In this document: positions 22,032 to 32,010 of the stretch, in pieces
Position numbering within the stretch: position 1 is the first letter of the stretch
Layout: every line of letters begins with the position of its first letter
From: an uncultured Alsobacter sp.
GTDB taxonomy: Bacteria; Pseudomonadota; Alphaproteobacteria; Rhizobiales; Beijerinckiaceae
DNA: 64,000 nucleotides
Reading direction: 5' to 3'
Assembly (NCBI RefSeq): GCF_945952055.1
Contig: NZ_CAMFHB010000019.1
Span: forward strand, 1 to 64,000
Translations under genes and position numbers: made by a program
The notes under the pieces: generated by a model
Told to the model about the DNA's origin: nothing
The model's input: the letters and a program-made list of their open reading frames with translations, nothing else
Database searches by the model: none

Positions 22032-24551
22032 ATGAAGTCTGTTTCGCGTCGCATCGCGGGGGCATCCCTCGGGCTCAAGCTCGGGCTTGGAGCCTTGCTG
22101 TTCACGGTTCCCCTGGTCACCGTCACCACGCTGCTCGCCGTTCACCTGCGTGCCGGAATTGCCTTCGTCGACAAGGAGATCGCGGGCGCGCGCTACCTTC
22201 CCGCCGTGTGGGCGGTGACGGAAGCCCTGGCCAACGGCGGCGACGTGGAAGGTGCCAAGGCGAGGCTTCGCCAGGGGCGCGGCGAGGCCGACGCGCTCTT
22301 CGGCAGCGCCGTCGCGGTGGATGCCCTGCTGGCGGCCAAGCCTGGCAACGCCTCGGCGGCCGGCAAGGAGGCCATCGCCGCGGTTGCGGACGGCTCCAAC
22401 CTGACCCTCGATCCCGATCTCGACACCTTCTACCTGATGGAGACGGCCACGGTCCGCTTCCCCGAGGTGCTGTCGGCCATGGTGGCGCTGCGCGAGGCCG
22501 CCCGGCCCTACACCGCGCCGGGCCAGGCCAAGCCCGGCCTCAGGGAGTTCGCGCTCGTCTGGGGCGCCTCGACGCGCCTCTCGGTGGCGGGCGAGACGCT
22601 GAAGGGCTCGATCGAGTCCGCCTATCGCGGCAACAAGGACGGCTCCGTCGCGGCCGCGCTGCGGCCGGCCGCCACCGAGTTCCTCACCGACGTCGAGGCG
22701 ACCGCCGAACTGGCCCGGGACATCGTGACCCGGATCGAGACCAACGGGGACATGGCCGGCGTGGCCGAAGCCCTGCAGAGCGCCGACGAGGTGCTGCGCG
22801 GCGAGACGACCCAGACCTGGCAGCGGGTGAACGCCGAGTTGCTCCGCCTGCTCGATGTGCGGCGCGCGGGCCTGGTCTCCACCGCCGCGGGCGCCGGGGC
22901 GCTGGTGCTCGTCTGCCTGTTGCTGGCCCTGGTGGCGGGAACGTTCGTGGTCCGCTCCATCCGCCGTCCCATCGGGGACATCGTCGGCGTCATCCGCCGC
23001 TTCGAGGCGGGCGATTTCGCCGCCGACGTGCCCCATGCCGACCTTCCCAACGAGGTGGGCGCCATGGCCCGTGCCCTGACGGAGTTCAAGGGCGCGGCCT
23101 CGCGCCAGCGCCTGACGGTGGCCGCGCTCGACGGCTCGCCGCTGATGATGATGATCACCGATCCCCAGGAGCACATCGTCTACATGAGCGTGGCGCTGCG
23201 GCGCTGGCTGGAAGCGGTGGCGCCGGCGTTCCGGGTCCACGATCCGAACTTCACCGTCGACGGGCTGCTGGAAAAGCACATCGACGCCTACCGCCAGAAC
23301 CCCGCCCTCAAGCGCCAGCTGCTGCTCGACGACGGCGTGATGCGCAAGGTCCGCTACGACGTCGGCGGCCGCACCATCCTGCTGGACATGGCCTACATCC
23401 GCGGACGCGCCAACGAGGTCATCGGGCACACGCTCGAATGGTACGACAAGACCGAGGAGCTCAACGCCCAGGACGAGATCAAGTCCGTCGTCGGCGCGGC
23501 GGCGCGCGGCGACTTCTCGGCCAGGATCGGGCTGGCCGGCAAGCAGGGCTTCGTGGAGACGGTCGCGTCCGGCCTCAACGACATGGCCTCGCTGGTCGAG
23601 GCGGCAACGGCGGACGTGGCCTCGGCCATGGGGCGCATGGCCAACGGCGATCTCACCGCGCGCATCCCCAACGACTACGAAGGCGTGTTCGGGCAGCTGA
23701 AGACGAGCGTGGAGGAGACCGGTTCGCGCCTGAGCCAGCTCATCGCCTCGATCCAGGCGACGGCGCGCGACATCGACACCGCCACGCGCGAGATCGCGGC
23801 CGGCTCGAACGACCTGTCCTCGCGCACGGAACAGCAGGCCTCCTCGCTGGAGGAGACGGCGGCGACGACCGAGCAGCTCGCCGCGTCCGTGAAGTCCTCC
23901 GCCGCCACGGCGCGCCGCGTGAACGACCTCGCGGAGAACGCCCTGAAGCTGGCGACGGACGGCGGCAAGGTGGCCGACCAGGCCGTCGACGCGATCAGCC
24001 GGATCCAGGCGTCGGCCCGCAAGATCTCCGAGATCACCACCATGATCGACGACGTGGCCTTCCAGACCAACCTCCTCGCGCTCAATGCCGCCGTCGAGGC
24101 GGCCCGCGCCGGAGAGGCCGGCCGCGGCTTCGCGGTGGTGGCGAGCGAGGTCCGGGCGCTGGCCCAGCGCTCCGCCGAAGCGGCCAAGACCATCACCTCG
24201 CTCATCGGCGGCTCGATCGCCGAGGTGGAGCAGGGGGTGCGCCACGTCAACGAGGCCGGCGGCGTGCTCACCAAGATCATGGGCGCGGCCCGCGACGTGG
24301 CGAGCGGCGTCGCCGAGATCTCGACGGCGGGCAGCGAGCAGGCCAACGGCATCGACGAGATGAGCCAGGCGGTCGCGCACATGGACGAGATCACCCAGCA
24401 GAACGCCGCGCTGGCCGAAGAGAGCGCCGCGTCCGCGACGCAACTCCAGGACCGGTTGGGCGAACTGGAGGAGATGCTCTCGGCGTTCCGGACGAAGGAC
24501 GATGCGAGCGGTCGCCAGGCGGCGCGCACGGGCACGCGACGCGCGGCCTGA
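22032..24551 (+). CDS. Methyl-accepting chemotaxis protein with PAS domain
   Basis: 839 residues. TM1 lies around [20 protein letters not shown] large periplasmic helical sensor (about 50-280) is followed by TM2 around [20 protein letters not shown], a HAMP domain ([20 protein letters not shown]), a PAS-like region ([20 protein letters not shown]), a second HAMP-like stretch, and the signalling hairpin with [20 protein letters not shown]. It should signal through CheA/CheW to steer swimming; the ligand is unknown. ATG 22032 is chosen because the hydrophobic segment follows at normal distance. A large inverted repeat follows the stop. Confidence 0.92.
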   Translation: MKSVSRRIAGASLGLKLGLGALLFTVPLVTVTTLLAVHLRAGIAFVDKEIAGARYLPAVWAVTEALANGGDVEGAKARLRQGRGEADALFGSAVAVDALLAAKPGNASAAGKEAIAAVADGSNLTLDPDLDTFYLMETATVRFPEVLSAMVALREAARPYTAPGQAKPGLREFALVWGASTRLSVAGETLKGSIESAYRGNKDGSVAAALRPAATEFLTDVEATAELARDIVTRIETNGDMAGVAEALQSADEVLRGETTQTWQRVNAELLRLLDVRRAGLVSTAAGAGALVLVCLLLALVAGTFVVRSIRRPIGDIVGVIRRFEAGDFAADVPHADLPNEVGAMARALTEFKGAASRQRLTVAALDGSPLMMMITDPQEHIVYMSVALRRWLEAVAPAFRVHDPNFTVDGLLEKHIDAYRQNPALKRQLLLDDGVMRKVRYDVGGRTILLDMAYIRGRANEVIGHTLEWYDKTEELNAQDEIKSVVGAAARGDFSARIGLAGKQGFVETVASGLNDMASLVEAATADVASAMGRMANGDLTARIPNDYEGVFGQLKTSVEETGSRLSQLIASIQATARDIDTATREIAAGSNDLSSRTEQQASSLEETAATTEQLAASVKSSAATARRVNDLAENALKLATDGGKVADQAVDAISRIQASARKISEITTMIDDVAFQTNLLALNAAVEAARAGEAGRGFAVVASEVRALAQRSAEAAKTITSLIGGSIAEVEQGVRHVNEAGGVLTKIMGAARDVASGVAEISTAGSEQANGIDEMSQAVAHMDEITQQNAALAEESAASATQLQDRLGELEEMLSAFRTKDDASGRQAARTGTRRAA

Positions 24552-24566
24552 GCGGTTGATGGGCGG

Positions 24567-24687
24567 TGCGTCCTTCGACACGCCCGCTCCCGCGGGCTGC
24601 TCAGGATGAGGAGCCTTGGTGTTGTCCAAAGAACAAGAATCGTCCTCATCCTGAGCAGGCCGCACGGCGGCCGTGTCGAAGGACGCA
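24567..24687. repeat. Long interrupted inverted repeat (intergenic element)
   Basis: Two nested arm pairs: TGCGTCCTTCGACACG (24567-24582) with CGTGTCGAAGGACGCA (24672-24687), and CTGCTCAGGATGAGGA with TCCTCATCCTGAGCAG (24643-24658). The CTCAGGATGAGG core is widespread as a dispersed element in Hyphomicrobiales genomes. It lies between two convergent genes. Only one copy is in this window. Confidence 0.8.
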
Positions 24688-24705
24688 GAACCTTTCGGCT
24701 CCTCC

Positions 24706-25998
24706 CTAGACGATCCCGCTCCTCGACCCTTCGACGGGCGGCCGTTCCTTCGTCTTGTGGGCGCGATAGCCCGAGGCGCGGTAGGTGCCGAGCGGGTCGA
24801 TGGCGCCGCCGGAGCGTCGCCGCGCCTCGCCCAGGATCGGCGACACGTCCGTGACGAATCCGGCCTTGAGCGTCCGGTGCGCGAAGAGCGCGTCGTTGGC
24901 CTCCTGCGCGGCCTCCAGGGCCTTGCGATCCACGAGGAGCGCCTGGGCGTAGCTGCGCTGCAGCTCGATGGCGGACTGCATCAGGCTCTCGATCGGGTCG
25001 GTCACGTTGTGCGACTGGTCGATCATGTAGGCGGGGGCGAAGCCGGGCCCCTTGCTGCGTGCCGCGTCGACGAGCTCGTTGAACACCAGGAACAGCCGGA
25101 ACGGGTCGACGGACCCTGAGTCGAGGTCGTCGTCGCCGTACTTCGAGTCATTGAAATGGAAGCCCGCCAGCTTGCCGTAGCGCACGAGCCTGGCAACGAT
25201 CTGCTCGATGTTGACGTTCGGCGCGTGGTGGCCGAGGTCGACCAGGCACTTGGCCTGCGGGCCGAGTTCGGTGGCCGCGGCGAAGCTCGATCCCCAGTCG
25301 GCAATGACCGTCGAGTAGAAGGCCGGCTCGTAGAACTTGTGCTCCAGGAAGACCTGCCAGTCGGCCGGCAGCGCGGCGCAGACCTGCTTCATCGCGTCGA
25401 TGTAGCGGTCGAACGCCCTGGACAGGTTGGACTGCCCGGCGAAGTTGGAGCCGTCGGCGATCCACACCGTGAGCGCCGTCGAGCCGAGCTTCCGGCCGAT
25501 CTCGATGCATTCGACGTTGTGGGCCACCGCGAGATCGCGCACGGCCTTGTCGGTGTGGGAGAGCGAGCCGAACTTGTAGGAGACCGCCTGGCCCGCCTGG
25601 TCCTGGAAGGTGTTGGAGTTCACCGCGTCGAAGCCGAGGCCGAGCGACGAGGCGAGGCCCTTGAGCTCGCCGTAGTCGGAGACGACGTCCCACGGAAAGT
25701 GCGGCGACACGGTCGGCGTGGCGCGCGTCAGCTGGTTGATGACGGCGCAGTCCTCCAGCTTGTCGAAGATGCCGCGCGGCTCGCCCGGACCCGGGAACCG
25801 CGCGAAGCGCGTGCCGCCGGTGCCGACGCCCCATGTGGGAACGGCGACGGCGAAGGCGGCCACCTCCGTGGTGATCGCCTCGATGTCGATGCCGCGCCGC
25901 GCCAGGCTGCGTCCCAGGGCGGCGTAGTCCTCGGCGAGCGCGCCGGCATCGGCCGCGTTGCGCTCGGCCACGAAGGCGTCGCTGATCGAAAAGGCCAT
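24706..25998 (-). CDS. rhaI: L-rhamnose isomerase (rhizobial/Pseudomonas stutzeri type)
   Basis: 430 residues, the length of the P. stutzeri-type L-rhamnose isomerase. A xylose-isomerase-like TIM barrel carries probable metal ligands in FLEHKFYEP, LVDLGHHAPNVNIE and FHFNDSKYGDDDLDSG. It converts L-rhamnose to L-rhamnulose. It lies 44 bases after the aldolase gene on the same strand, as in the rhaDI transcript of Rhizobium leguminosarum. GGGAGGA precedes the start. A broader substrate range (L-mannose, D-allose) is known in this family. Confidence 0.92.
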   Translation of the reverse strand: MAFSISDAFVAERNAADAGALAEDYAALGRSLARRGIDIEAITTEVAAFAVAVPTWGVGTGGTRFARFPGPGEPRGIFDKLEDCAVINQLTRATPTVSPHFPWDVVSDYGELKGLASSLGLGFDAVNSNTFQDQAGQAVSYKFGSLSHTDKAVRDLAVAHNVECIEIGRKLGSTALTVWIADGSNFAGQSNLSRAFDRYIDAMKQVCAALPADWQVFLEHKFYEPAFYSTVIADWGSSFAAATELGPQAKCLVDLGHHAPNVNIEQIVARLVRYGKLAGFHFNDSKYGDDDLDSGSVDPFRLFLVFNELVDAARSKGPGFAPAYMIDQSHNVTDPIESLMQSAIELQRSYAQALLVDRKALEAAQEANDALFAHRTLKAGFVTDVSPILGEARRRSGGAIDPLGTYRASGYRAHKTKERPPVEGSRSGIV

Positions 25999-26042
25999 TG
26001 CGTCCTCCCTCTGGTCTTCTTCTCCGGGTCCTGGCCTCGCCG

Positions 26043-28130
26043 TCAGCGGGTGAAGGACTGCGCGTTGCCCGCGTCCACGTTCAGGATGTTGCCGGTCGAC
26101 TTCGCCGAAAGGTCGCTGGCGAAGAAGAACACGCCTTCCGCGATGTCCTCCGGGTACACCGACCGCTTCAGGAGCGAGCGCTGGCGATAGACCTCCTCCA
26201 GGTCGTCCACGCTCACCTTGTTGGACGCGGCGCGCTGGTCGCGCCACTCGCCCTGCCAGATGCGCGAGCCGCGCAGCACGGCGTCCGGGTTCACCGTGTT
26301 GACGCGGATGCCGTAGGGGGCACCTTCCAGGGCCAGGCAGCGGGCGAGATGGATCTCCGCCGCCTTGGCCGTGCAGTAGGCCGAGGCACCGGGGGAGGCG
26401 GCGAGGCCATTCTTGGAGGCGACGAAGATGATCGAGCCGCCGAGCTTCTGGCTCTTCATGATGCGGTATCCGGCGCGGGCGACCAGGAAGTAGCCCTTCG
26501 CCAGGATGTCCATGTTGCGGTCCCACAGGGCCAGCGTCGTGTCCTCGAACGCCGCCGCCGACGCGATGCCGGCATTCGAGACGAGGATGTCGAGGCCGCC
26601 GAACTGCAGGACCGCCTGTTCGAACGCGCCCTGGACCCGCTCTTCCTGCGTCACGTCGACCTGCACGCCCGCGACCACGTCGCGCCCGAAGGCCTTCCTG
26701 AGCTCCGCCTGCGCGGTCTCGAGCGCCCCCGCGTCGATGTCGGCGAGCACCACGCAGGCGCCCTCCGCGAGGAGGCGGATGGCGGTCGCCTTGCCGATGC
26801 CGCCGGCCCCGCCGGTGACGAGCGCCACGCGCCCGGCGAGGGGCTTCGGCTTGGGCATGCGCTGGAGCTTCGCCTCCTCCAGGAGCCAGTACTCGATGTC
26901 GAAGGCCTCCTGCTCGGCCAGGCCGACATAGCGGTCCACGCCCGAGGCGCCGCGCATCACGTTGATGGCGTTGATGTAGAACTCCGCCGCGATGCGCGCG
27001 GTGGCCCTGTCGCGGGCGAAGCTCAGCATGCCGACGCCGGGCACGAGCCAGATCACGGCGTTGGGGTCGCGCATGGCGGGCGAGGTCGGCCGCTTGCAGC
27101 GCTCGTAGTAGCCGGCATAGTCCTGCCGATAGGCCTCCGCGAGCGCATCGAGCTGGCCGACGAGGCCGTCCACGTCGGGCTTCGCCGGATCGAACGGCAG
27201 CACCAGCGGACGGATCTTGGTGCGCAGGAAGTGATCAGGGCAGGACGTGCCCATCGGCGCGAGGTCGGCGAGGGCGTGCGAATTCACGAAGTCGAGGACG
27301 GCCTGGCTGTCGTCGAAATGGCCGACCTTGTACTCGCCGGCGGAGATGCGGCCGCGGATTTCGGGCATCAGGCGGGTGGCGACGGCGCTGCGTGCGGTCG
27401 CGTCCAGCGCGTTCACCCGCGCTCCGCCGAAGGCCGGTGCCTTCTCGTGGGCGGCCAGCCAGTCGGCCGCCTTCTGCAGGATGCGCAGCGTGGTGCGGTA
27501 GCAGTCCCTGGAGGTCTCGCCCCAGGTGAACACGCCATGCCCGCCGAGGACGACACCGACATATTCGGGATGCTCGGCCGCCATCTGGCCGATCTTCAGG
27601 CCGAGGTCGAAGCCCGGCCGCTGCCAGGGCAGGAAGCCCATCTCGCCACCGAAGATGTCCCGGGTGAGGCGCTCGGCGTTCTGCGAGGCCGCGATGGCGA
27701 TCACCGCGTCGGGGTGCACGTGGTCGACATGGCGATGCGGGATGTAGGCATGCAGGGGCGTGTCGATGGAGGCGGCGCGCGGGTTTAGGTCGAACGTGCA
27801 GTGGGGCAGGTAGCCCACCATCTCGTCCTCGTGGGCAAGGCCGCGGTAGAGCCCCTTCAGGTTCTCGAGCTTGTCGAGATAGAGCGTGGAGAAGCCGTCC
27901 CGCTTCATCGAGCCGATGTCACCGCCGGAGCCCTTCACCCAGAGCACCGTCACCTCGGCGCGCGTCAGCGGATCGGTCATCGGCACCTTGGCCGAGGTGT
28001 TGCCACCGCCGAAGTTCGTGATCCGCAGGTCGGAGCCCAGCAGGTTCGAGCGGTAGAGGAGCTGGCCGGGCTCGTCGAGGGTGGCGGCGTGGGCGTCGTC
28101 CCACAGGTCGGCGAGCTTGGCAGCGGACAT
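26043..28130 (-). CDS. rhaD: Bifunctional rhamnulose-1-phosphate aldolase / lactaldehyde dehydrogenase
   Basis: 695 residues, two fused enzymes. The N-terminal part is a class II aldolase with zinc-ligand segment HRHVDHVHPDAVIA and the loop FGGGNTSAK; it splits L-rhamnulose-1-phosphate to dihydroxyacetone phosphate and L-lactaldehyde. From about residue 430 comes a short-chain dehydrogenase with ALVTGGAGGIGKATAI and the YxxxK motif in AYCTAKAAEIHLAR, which would oxidise lactaldehyde. This fusion is usual in rhizobial rhamnose loci. GAGGAA precedes the start. It is divergent from rhaR across 168 bases holding operator-like repeats. Confidence 0.93.
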   Translation of the reverse strand: MSAAKLADLWDDAHAATLDEPGQLLYRSNLLGSDLRITNFGGGNTSAKVPMTDPLTRAEVTVLWVKGSGGDIGSMKRDGFSTLYLDKLENLKGLYRGLAHEDEMVGYLPHCTFDLNPRAASIDTPLHAYIPHRHVDHVHPDAVIAIAASQNAERLTRDIFGGEMGFLPWQRPGFDLGLKIGQMAAEHPEYVGVVLGGHGVFTWGETSRDCYRTTLRILQKAADWLAAHEKAPAFGGARVNALDATARSAVATRLMPEIRGRISAGEYKVGHFDDSQAVLDFVNSHALADLAPMGTSCPDHFLRTKIRPLVLPFDPAKPDVDGLVGQLDALAEAYRQDYAGYYERCKRPTSPAMRDPNAVIWLVPGVGMLSFARDRATARIAAEFYINAINVMRGASGVDRYVGLAEQEAFDIEYWLLEEAKLQRMPKPKPLAGRVALVTGGAGGIGKATAIRLLAEGACVVLADIDAGALETAQAELRKAFGRDVVAGVQVDVTQEERVQGAFEQAVLQFGGLDILVSNAGIASAAAFEDTTLALWDRNMDILAKGYFLVARAGYRIMKSQKLGGSIIFVASKNGLAASPGASAYCTAKAAEIHLARCLALEGAPYGIRVNTVNPDAVLRGSRIWQGEWRDQRAASNKVSVDDLEEVYRQRSLLKRSVYPEDIAEGVFFFASDLSAKSTGNILNVDAGNAQSFTR

Positions 28131-28175
28131 GGCGTTTCCTCGTTGCGGCGAACGGCTGCACCATGAAACCACAAC

Positions 28176-28284
28176 CGCTCATGGTCAATCATGATCGATC
28201 ATGTTGCATCGCAGAATTGTTTGTGCGGTGCGTCATGGCGTCACTCGATTGACGATCCTGAGCGCTCGTGCATAGTCATGAGCG
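28176..28284. promoter_or_regulatory. Operator-like repeats in the rhaD-rhaR divergent spacer
   Basis: A perfect 14-base palindrome CATGATCGATCATG lies at 28190-28203. Flanking it, CGCTCATG (28176-28183) has its exact inverse CATGAGCG at 28277-28284, about 100 bases away. These are natural candidates for RhaR binding, possibly with looping. The spacing between the divergent start codons supports a shared control region. Confidence 0.5.
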
Positions 28285-28298
28285 ATTGGGAGGGCTTC

Positions 28299-29108
28299 AT
28301 GCACGAGCGGGAGCGCTGGCAGCTGATCGGGGCGATGCTGCGGGAACGGTCGGTGCTGACCGTCCGCGAGATCGTCGCGGCCACCGGCGCGTCGACCGCG
28401 ACCATTCGGCGCGATCTCGTGCAGCTCGAGGAGACCGGCCAGCTACGGCGTGTTCACGGCGGCGTCGAGGCCGTCGACGCTCTCGCCCAACGCGACCTCG
28501 CCACCCGGGCCTTCTCCGACTCGCGCGCCATCCACGTCGAGCGCAAGCGCGCCATCGCGCGGGCCGCCGTCGGCCTGTGCGAGGACGGGGAGTCGATCAT
28601 CGTCAATGCGGGCACGACGACCTACGAGATGGTCGGGGCGCTGGCCAATCGGCGCCTGACGGTGCTGACGAATTCCTTCCCCATGGCCCAGTCGCTCGTG
28701 GCCGGCAGCGAGAACCGCGTCATCCTCCCCGGCGGCGAGGTCTACCGGAAGCAGGGGATCGTCATCTCCCCCTTCGACGACGACGCCATCCAGCACTACA
28801 CCGCGTCGAAGATGTTCATGAGCTGCTTCGGGCTCGGCCCGATGGGCGTCATCGAGGGCGACCCGCTGATCGCCCGTGCCGAGGCCAAGCTCCTCAAGCG
28901 GGCCGAACGCCTGATCGTCCTGGTGGATTCATCCAAGTTCGAGCGCCGCGGCGTGATCGCCGTGTGCCCGCTCTCGCGCATTCATACGGTCATTACGGAC
29001 GAGGACGCCCCCGAGGCGTCGCTCGACATGCTGCGCTCGGCGGGCATCGAGGTGCTGATCGCACCGCGCGACGCCTCCGACGCGGTCGTGAAGGTCACCG
29101 CAGCCTGA
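28299..29108 (+). CDS. rhaR: DeoR-family regulator of rhamnose genes
   Basis: 269 residues: an N-terminal DeoR helix-turn-helix (VLTVREIVAATGASTATIRRD, then LRRVHGGVEA) and a C-terminal sugar-phosphate-sensing domain with IIVNAGTTTYEMVGAL and VDSSKFERRGVIAV. In R. leguminosarum a DeoR-type RhaR controls the divergent rha transcripts. The start at 28299 has GGGAGGG at ideal spacing; an ATG at 28278 is the alternative. It is the first gene of the rightward rha run. Confidence 0.9.
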   Translation: MHERERWQLIGAMLRERSVLTVREIVAATGASTATIRRDLVQLEETGQLRRVHGGVEAVDALAQRDLATRAFSDSRAIHVERKRAIARAAVGLCEDGESIIVNAGTTTYEMVGALANRRLTVLTNSFPMAQSLVAGSENRVILPGGEVYRKQGIVISPFDDDAIQHYTASKMFMSCFGLGPMGVIEGDPLIARAEAKLLKRAERLIVLVDSSKFERRGVIAVCPLSRIHTVITDEDAPEASLDMLRSAGIEVLIAPRDASDAVVKVTAA

Positions 29109-29184
29109 GGGCGGCGCTGAGGAAGACCCTCGCCCGGAACAAGGGCGCGGGACAACGAGCAACACAGATCCGGGAGGAACCCTC

Positions 29185-30207
29185 ATGTCCTTGTCACGTC
29201 GCGAGACACTCAAGCTCATCACCGCGGCCGGCCTCGCCGGCGCCGCTCCGGCCGCCCTCGTCGGCCCGGCGGCCGCGCAGCAGAAGGTGCGCATCGCCAT
29301 GGTGGTGAAGGCGCTCGGCATCGGCTTCTTCGACGCGTGCCGCGACGGCGGCCTCGAGGCGGCCAAGGAGCTCGGCAACGTCGAGCTGATCTACACGGGC
29401 CCGACCACCACGACCGCGGAGGCGCAGATCCAGGTCATCGACGCCCTGATCGCGCAGAAGGTCGACGCGATCGCGATTTCCGCCAACGATCCGAACGCGC
29501 TGGTCCCGGTCTGCAAGAAGGCCATGCAGCGCGGCGTGAAGGTCATCTCCTTCGACAGCGGCGTCGCGCCCGAAGGCCGGATCATGCACCTCAATCCGTC
29601 CAACAATGCCCTCATCGGCTCCAAGTGCGTGCAGATGATGGCCAAGACCCTCAAGAACGAGGGTGAGGTCGCCATCCTCTCCGCCACTGCGCAGGCCACG
29701 AACCAGAACATCTGGATCGAGGAGATGAAGAAGGAGTGGGCCAAGCCCGACTACGCGAAGATGAAGCTGGTCGGAACGGTCTATGGCGACGACCTCGCCG
29801 ACAAGAGCTACCGCGAGACGCAGGGCCTGCTGAAGGCCTATCCGAACCTCAAGGGCATCATCGCCCCGACCTCGGTGGGCATCGTCGCGGCGGCCAAGGC
29901 CGTGGTCGACGCGGGCCTCGTGGGCAAGGTCTACGTCACCGGCCTCGGGCTGCCGTCCGAGATGAAGGGCGCGGTGCTGGCGGGCGCGACCGACACCTTC
30001 GCCATCTGGAACCCGATCGACCTCGGTTACTCCGCCACGATGATCGCGGCCGCGATCGTCGCCGGCAAGGCGACCGGCGCCGCGGGCACGAGCGTCAAGG
30101 CCGGCCGCATGGGCGACATCAAGATCGCCGAGGGCGCGGCGGCGGCGATGGCCGATCCGTTCACCTTCGACAAGAGCAACATCGAGAAGTTCGCCGCGAT
30201 CTTCTGA
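29185..30207 (+). CDS. rhaS: Rhamnose ABC transporter, periplasmic binding protein
   Basis: 340 residues of the ribose-binding-protein family (type I fold). The leader SRRETLKLITAAGLAGAAPA has a twin-arginine motif close to SRRxFLK, so Tat export is likely; mature start near AQQKVRIA. It should deliver rhamnose to RhaP/RhaQ/RhaT. GGGAGGA precedes the ATG. A palindromic repeat lies between this gene and the ATPase gene, which may stabilise the rhaS part of the message. The last residues (NIEKFAAIF) match rhizobial rhamnose-binding proteins as I know them. Confidence 0.9.
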   Translation: MSLSRRETLKLITAAGLAGAAPAALVGPAAAQQKVRIAMVVKALGIGFFDACRDGGLEAAKELGNVELIYTGPTTTTAEAQIQVIDALIAQKVDAIAISANDPNALVPVCKKAMQRGVKVISFDSGVAPEGRIMHLNPSNNALIGSKCVQMMAKTLKNEGEVAILSATAQATNQNIWIEEMKKEWAKPDYAKMKLVGTVYGDDLADKSYRETQGLLKAYPNLKGIIAPTSVGIVAAAKAVVDAGLVGKVYVTGLGLPSEMKGAVLAGATDTFAIWNPIDLGYSATMIAAAIVAGKATGAAGTSVKAGRMGDIKIAEGAAAAMADPFTFDKSNIEKFAAIF

Positions 30208-30314
30208 TCCCGCGCACCACGACTGAGAGCCGTTCGACGCGGCTGCTCCATACAGGGTGAGGTGAGCAGGACCTCCCGCTCTCATGGAAGGTCCAGACGG
30301 CCTCACCCTCTCAA

Positions 30315-30420
30315 CCGTCATGGCCGGGCTTGGCCCGGCCACCCACGACTTTGGCTGGGAACACGCACCTGTCCCCAGCGAAGTCGTGGATGCCCGGGCC
30401 AAGCCCGGGCAGGACGGCTG
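30315..30420. repeat. Palindromic intergenic repeat, copy 1
   Basis: About 105 bases: CCGTCATGGCCGGGCTTGGC at the left, its inverse-type end CCCGGGCCAAGCCCGGGCAG near the right, with internal CCACGACTTT facing AAGTCGTGG. It sits in the 279-base gap between rhaS and rhaT, inside the operon. Four related copies lie at 48198, 52827, 58017 and 59243. Confidence 0.92.
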
Positions 30421-30486
30421 CGGGGCAGGCTGGTCCATACGAGCCGTGTTGATGGTACGCACCACGTATCGACAGGTCCGCTCATC

Positions 30487-32010
30487 ATGCTTGCCTCTAC
30501 CGCCAAGCCCGCTCCGGAAGCACCCGCACTCGTCGTGCGCGGGCTCTCCAAGCGTTTCGGCGGGGTGCAGGCGCTGGACGGCGTGGACCTCACGCTGTGC
30601 GCCGGCGAGACCATGGCGCTCATCGGCGAGAATGGGGCCGGCAAGTCGACTCTGGTGAAGATCCTCACCGGCATCCACGCCGCCGACGCGGGAACCGTGT
30701 CGGTGTTCGGCCGTCCCTTCGCCGCCAGGAGCCCGCGCGACGCGTGGGCGGCCGGCATCACGGCGATCCACCAGGAGACCGTCATGTTCGACGAGCTCTC
30801 GGTGGCCGAGAACGTGTTCATGGGGCACATGCCGCTGACGCCGCGCGGCCTCGTCGACTGGGGCACGATGCGTGCCGCCACCGCCGAGCTCCTCGACCGG
30901 CTCGACGCGGACGTGGAGCCGGACACGCCGCTGAAGCGCCTCGGCGTCGCGCAGAAGCACCTCGTCGAGATCGCCCGCGCGCTCTCCCACGACGCGCGCA
31001 TCGTCATCATGGACGAGCCCACCGCGGCGCTGTCGGCGCGCGAGATCGACGACCTGTTCCGGATCGTCGGGCAGCTCAAGGCCGAGGGCCGGGCGGTCGT
31101 CTTCATCTCGCACAAGTTCGACGAGATCTTCCGCGTCGCCGACCGCTGGACCTGCCTGCGCGACGGCAGGCACGTCGGCGAAGGCGCCATCGCCGACGTC
31201 ACGGAAGCCGACCTCGTGCGGCTCATGGTCGGCCGCTCGATCGACCAGGTGTTCCCCAAGCAGGACGTGCCGATCGGCGACGTCGTGCTGGAGGTCGAGG
31301 GGCTGAGCAATGCGACCGAGTTCGCGGACGTGTCGTTCAGCCTGCGCCGGGGAGAGATCCTGGGCCTCTACGGCCTGGTCGGCGCGGGCCGCTCGGAGGC
31401 GATGCAGGCGCTGTTCGGGTTGACGCGGCCGACACGCGGCAGCGTGCGCATCGACGGCGCCGCCGTGACGATCCGCTCGCCGGCCGACGCGGTGGCCGCC
31501 GGCATGGCCTACGTCCCGGAGGACCGGCAGGTGCAGGGCGCCGTGCTGCCGATGGGCATCCGCGAGAACCTCACCCTGGCCGGCATCGCGGCCGGTCCCC
31601 TGGCGCGCTTCCTGTCGCGCGACCGCGAGCTCGCGACGACGCGACGCTTCGGGGGGCGGCTCGCGGTGAAGGCCGCCACCTGGGACCAGCGCCTGCGCGA
31701 GCTGTCCGGCGGAAACCAGCAGAAGGTCGTCATCGCCAAGTGGCTCGCCATGGAGCCGCGCATTCTGATCCTCGACGAGCCCACGAAGGGCATCGACGTG
31801 GGTTCGAAGGCCGCGGTCCACGCCTTCATGAGCGAGCTGGCGGCGCAGGGGCTCGCCATCGTGCTCGTGAGTTCGGAGCTTCCCGAGGTGCTGGGCATGT
31901 CCGACACGGTGCTGGTGATGCACGAAGGCCGCATCGTGAAGCGGCTGCCCCGGGCGCAGGCGACGCCGGAGGCCGTGGTGACGGCGGCGACCGGAGGAGG
32001 ACACGCATGA
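30487..32010 (+). CDS. rhaT: Rhamnose ABC transporter, duplicated ATPase
   Basis: 507 residues with two ATP-binding halves, the usual form for monosaccharide importers. The first half has Walker A GENGAGKST, signature region LGVAQKHLVEIARALS and Walker B IVIMDEPTAALS. The second has a degenerate Walker A (GLVGAGRSEAM), signature LSGGNQQKVVIAKWL and ILILDEPTKGIDVG. It powers rhamnose uptake through RhaP and RhaQ. Ribosome site is weak for ATG 30487, but no better start fits. The stop overlaps the rhaP start (ATGA). The name follows R. leguminosarum and is not the E. coli RhaT symporter. Confidence 0.92.
   Translation: MLASTAKPAPEAPALVVRGLSKRFGGVQALDGVDLTLCAGETMALIGENGAGKSTLVKILTGIHAADAGTVSVFGRPFAARSPRDAWAAGITAIHQETVMFDELSVAENVFMGHMPLTPRGLVDWGTMRAATAELLDRLDADVEPDTPLKRLGVAQKHLVEIARALSHDARIVIMDEPTAALSAREIDDLFRIVGQLKAEGRAVVFISHKFDEIFRVADRWTCLRDGRHVGEGAIADVTEADLVRLMVGRSIDQVFPKQDVPIGDVVLEVEGLSNATEFADVSFSLRRGEILGLYGLVGAGRSEAMQALFGLTRPTRGSVRIDGAAVTIRSPADAVAAGMAYVPEDRQVQGAVLPMGIRENLTLAGIAAGPLARFLSRDRELATTRRFGGRLAVKAATWDQRLRELSGGNQQKVVIAKWLAMEPRILILDEPTKGIDVGSKAAVHAFMSELAAQGLAIVLVSSELPEVLGMSDTVLVMHEGRIVKRLPRAQATPEAVVTAATGGGHA

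Noticed and set aside
30284-30658. Short open frame across repeat copy 1 with a GLGPATHDFGWE-like product
   Set aside because: The peptide is just the translation of the palindromic repeat; similar peptides appear at the other copies, so it is not a gene.
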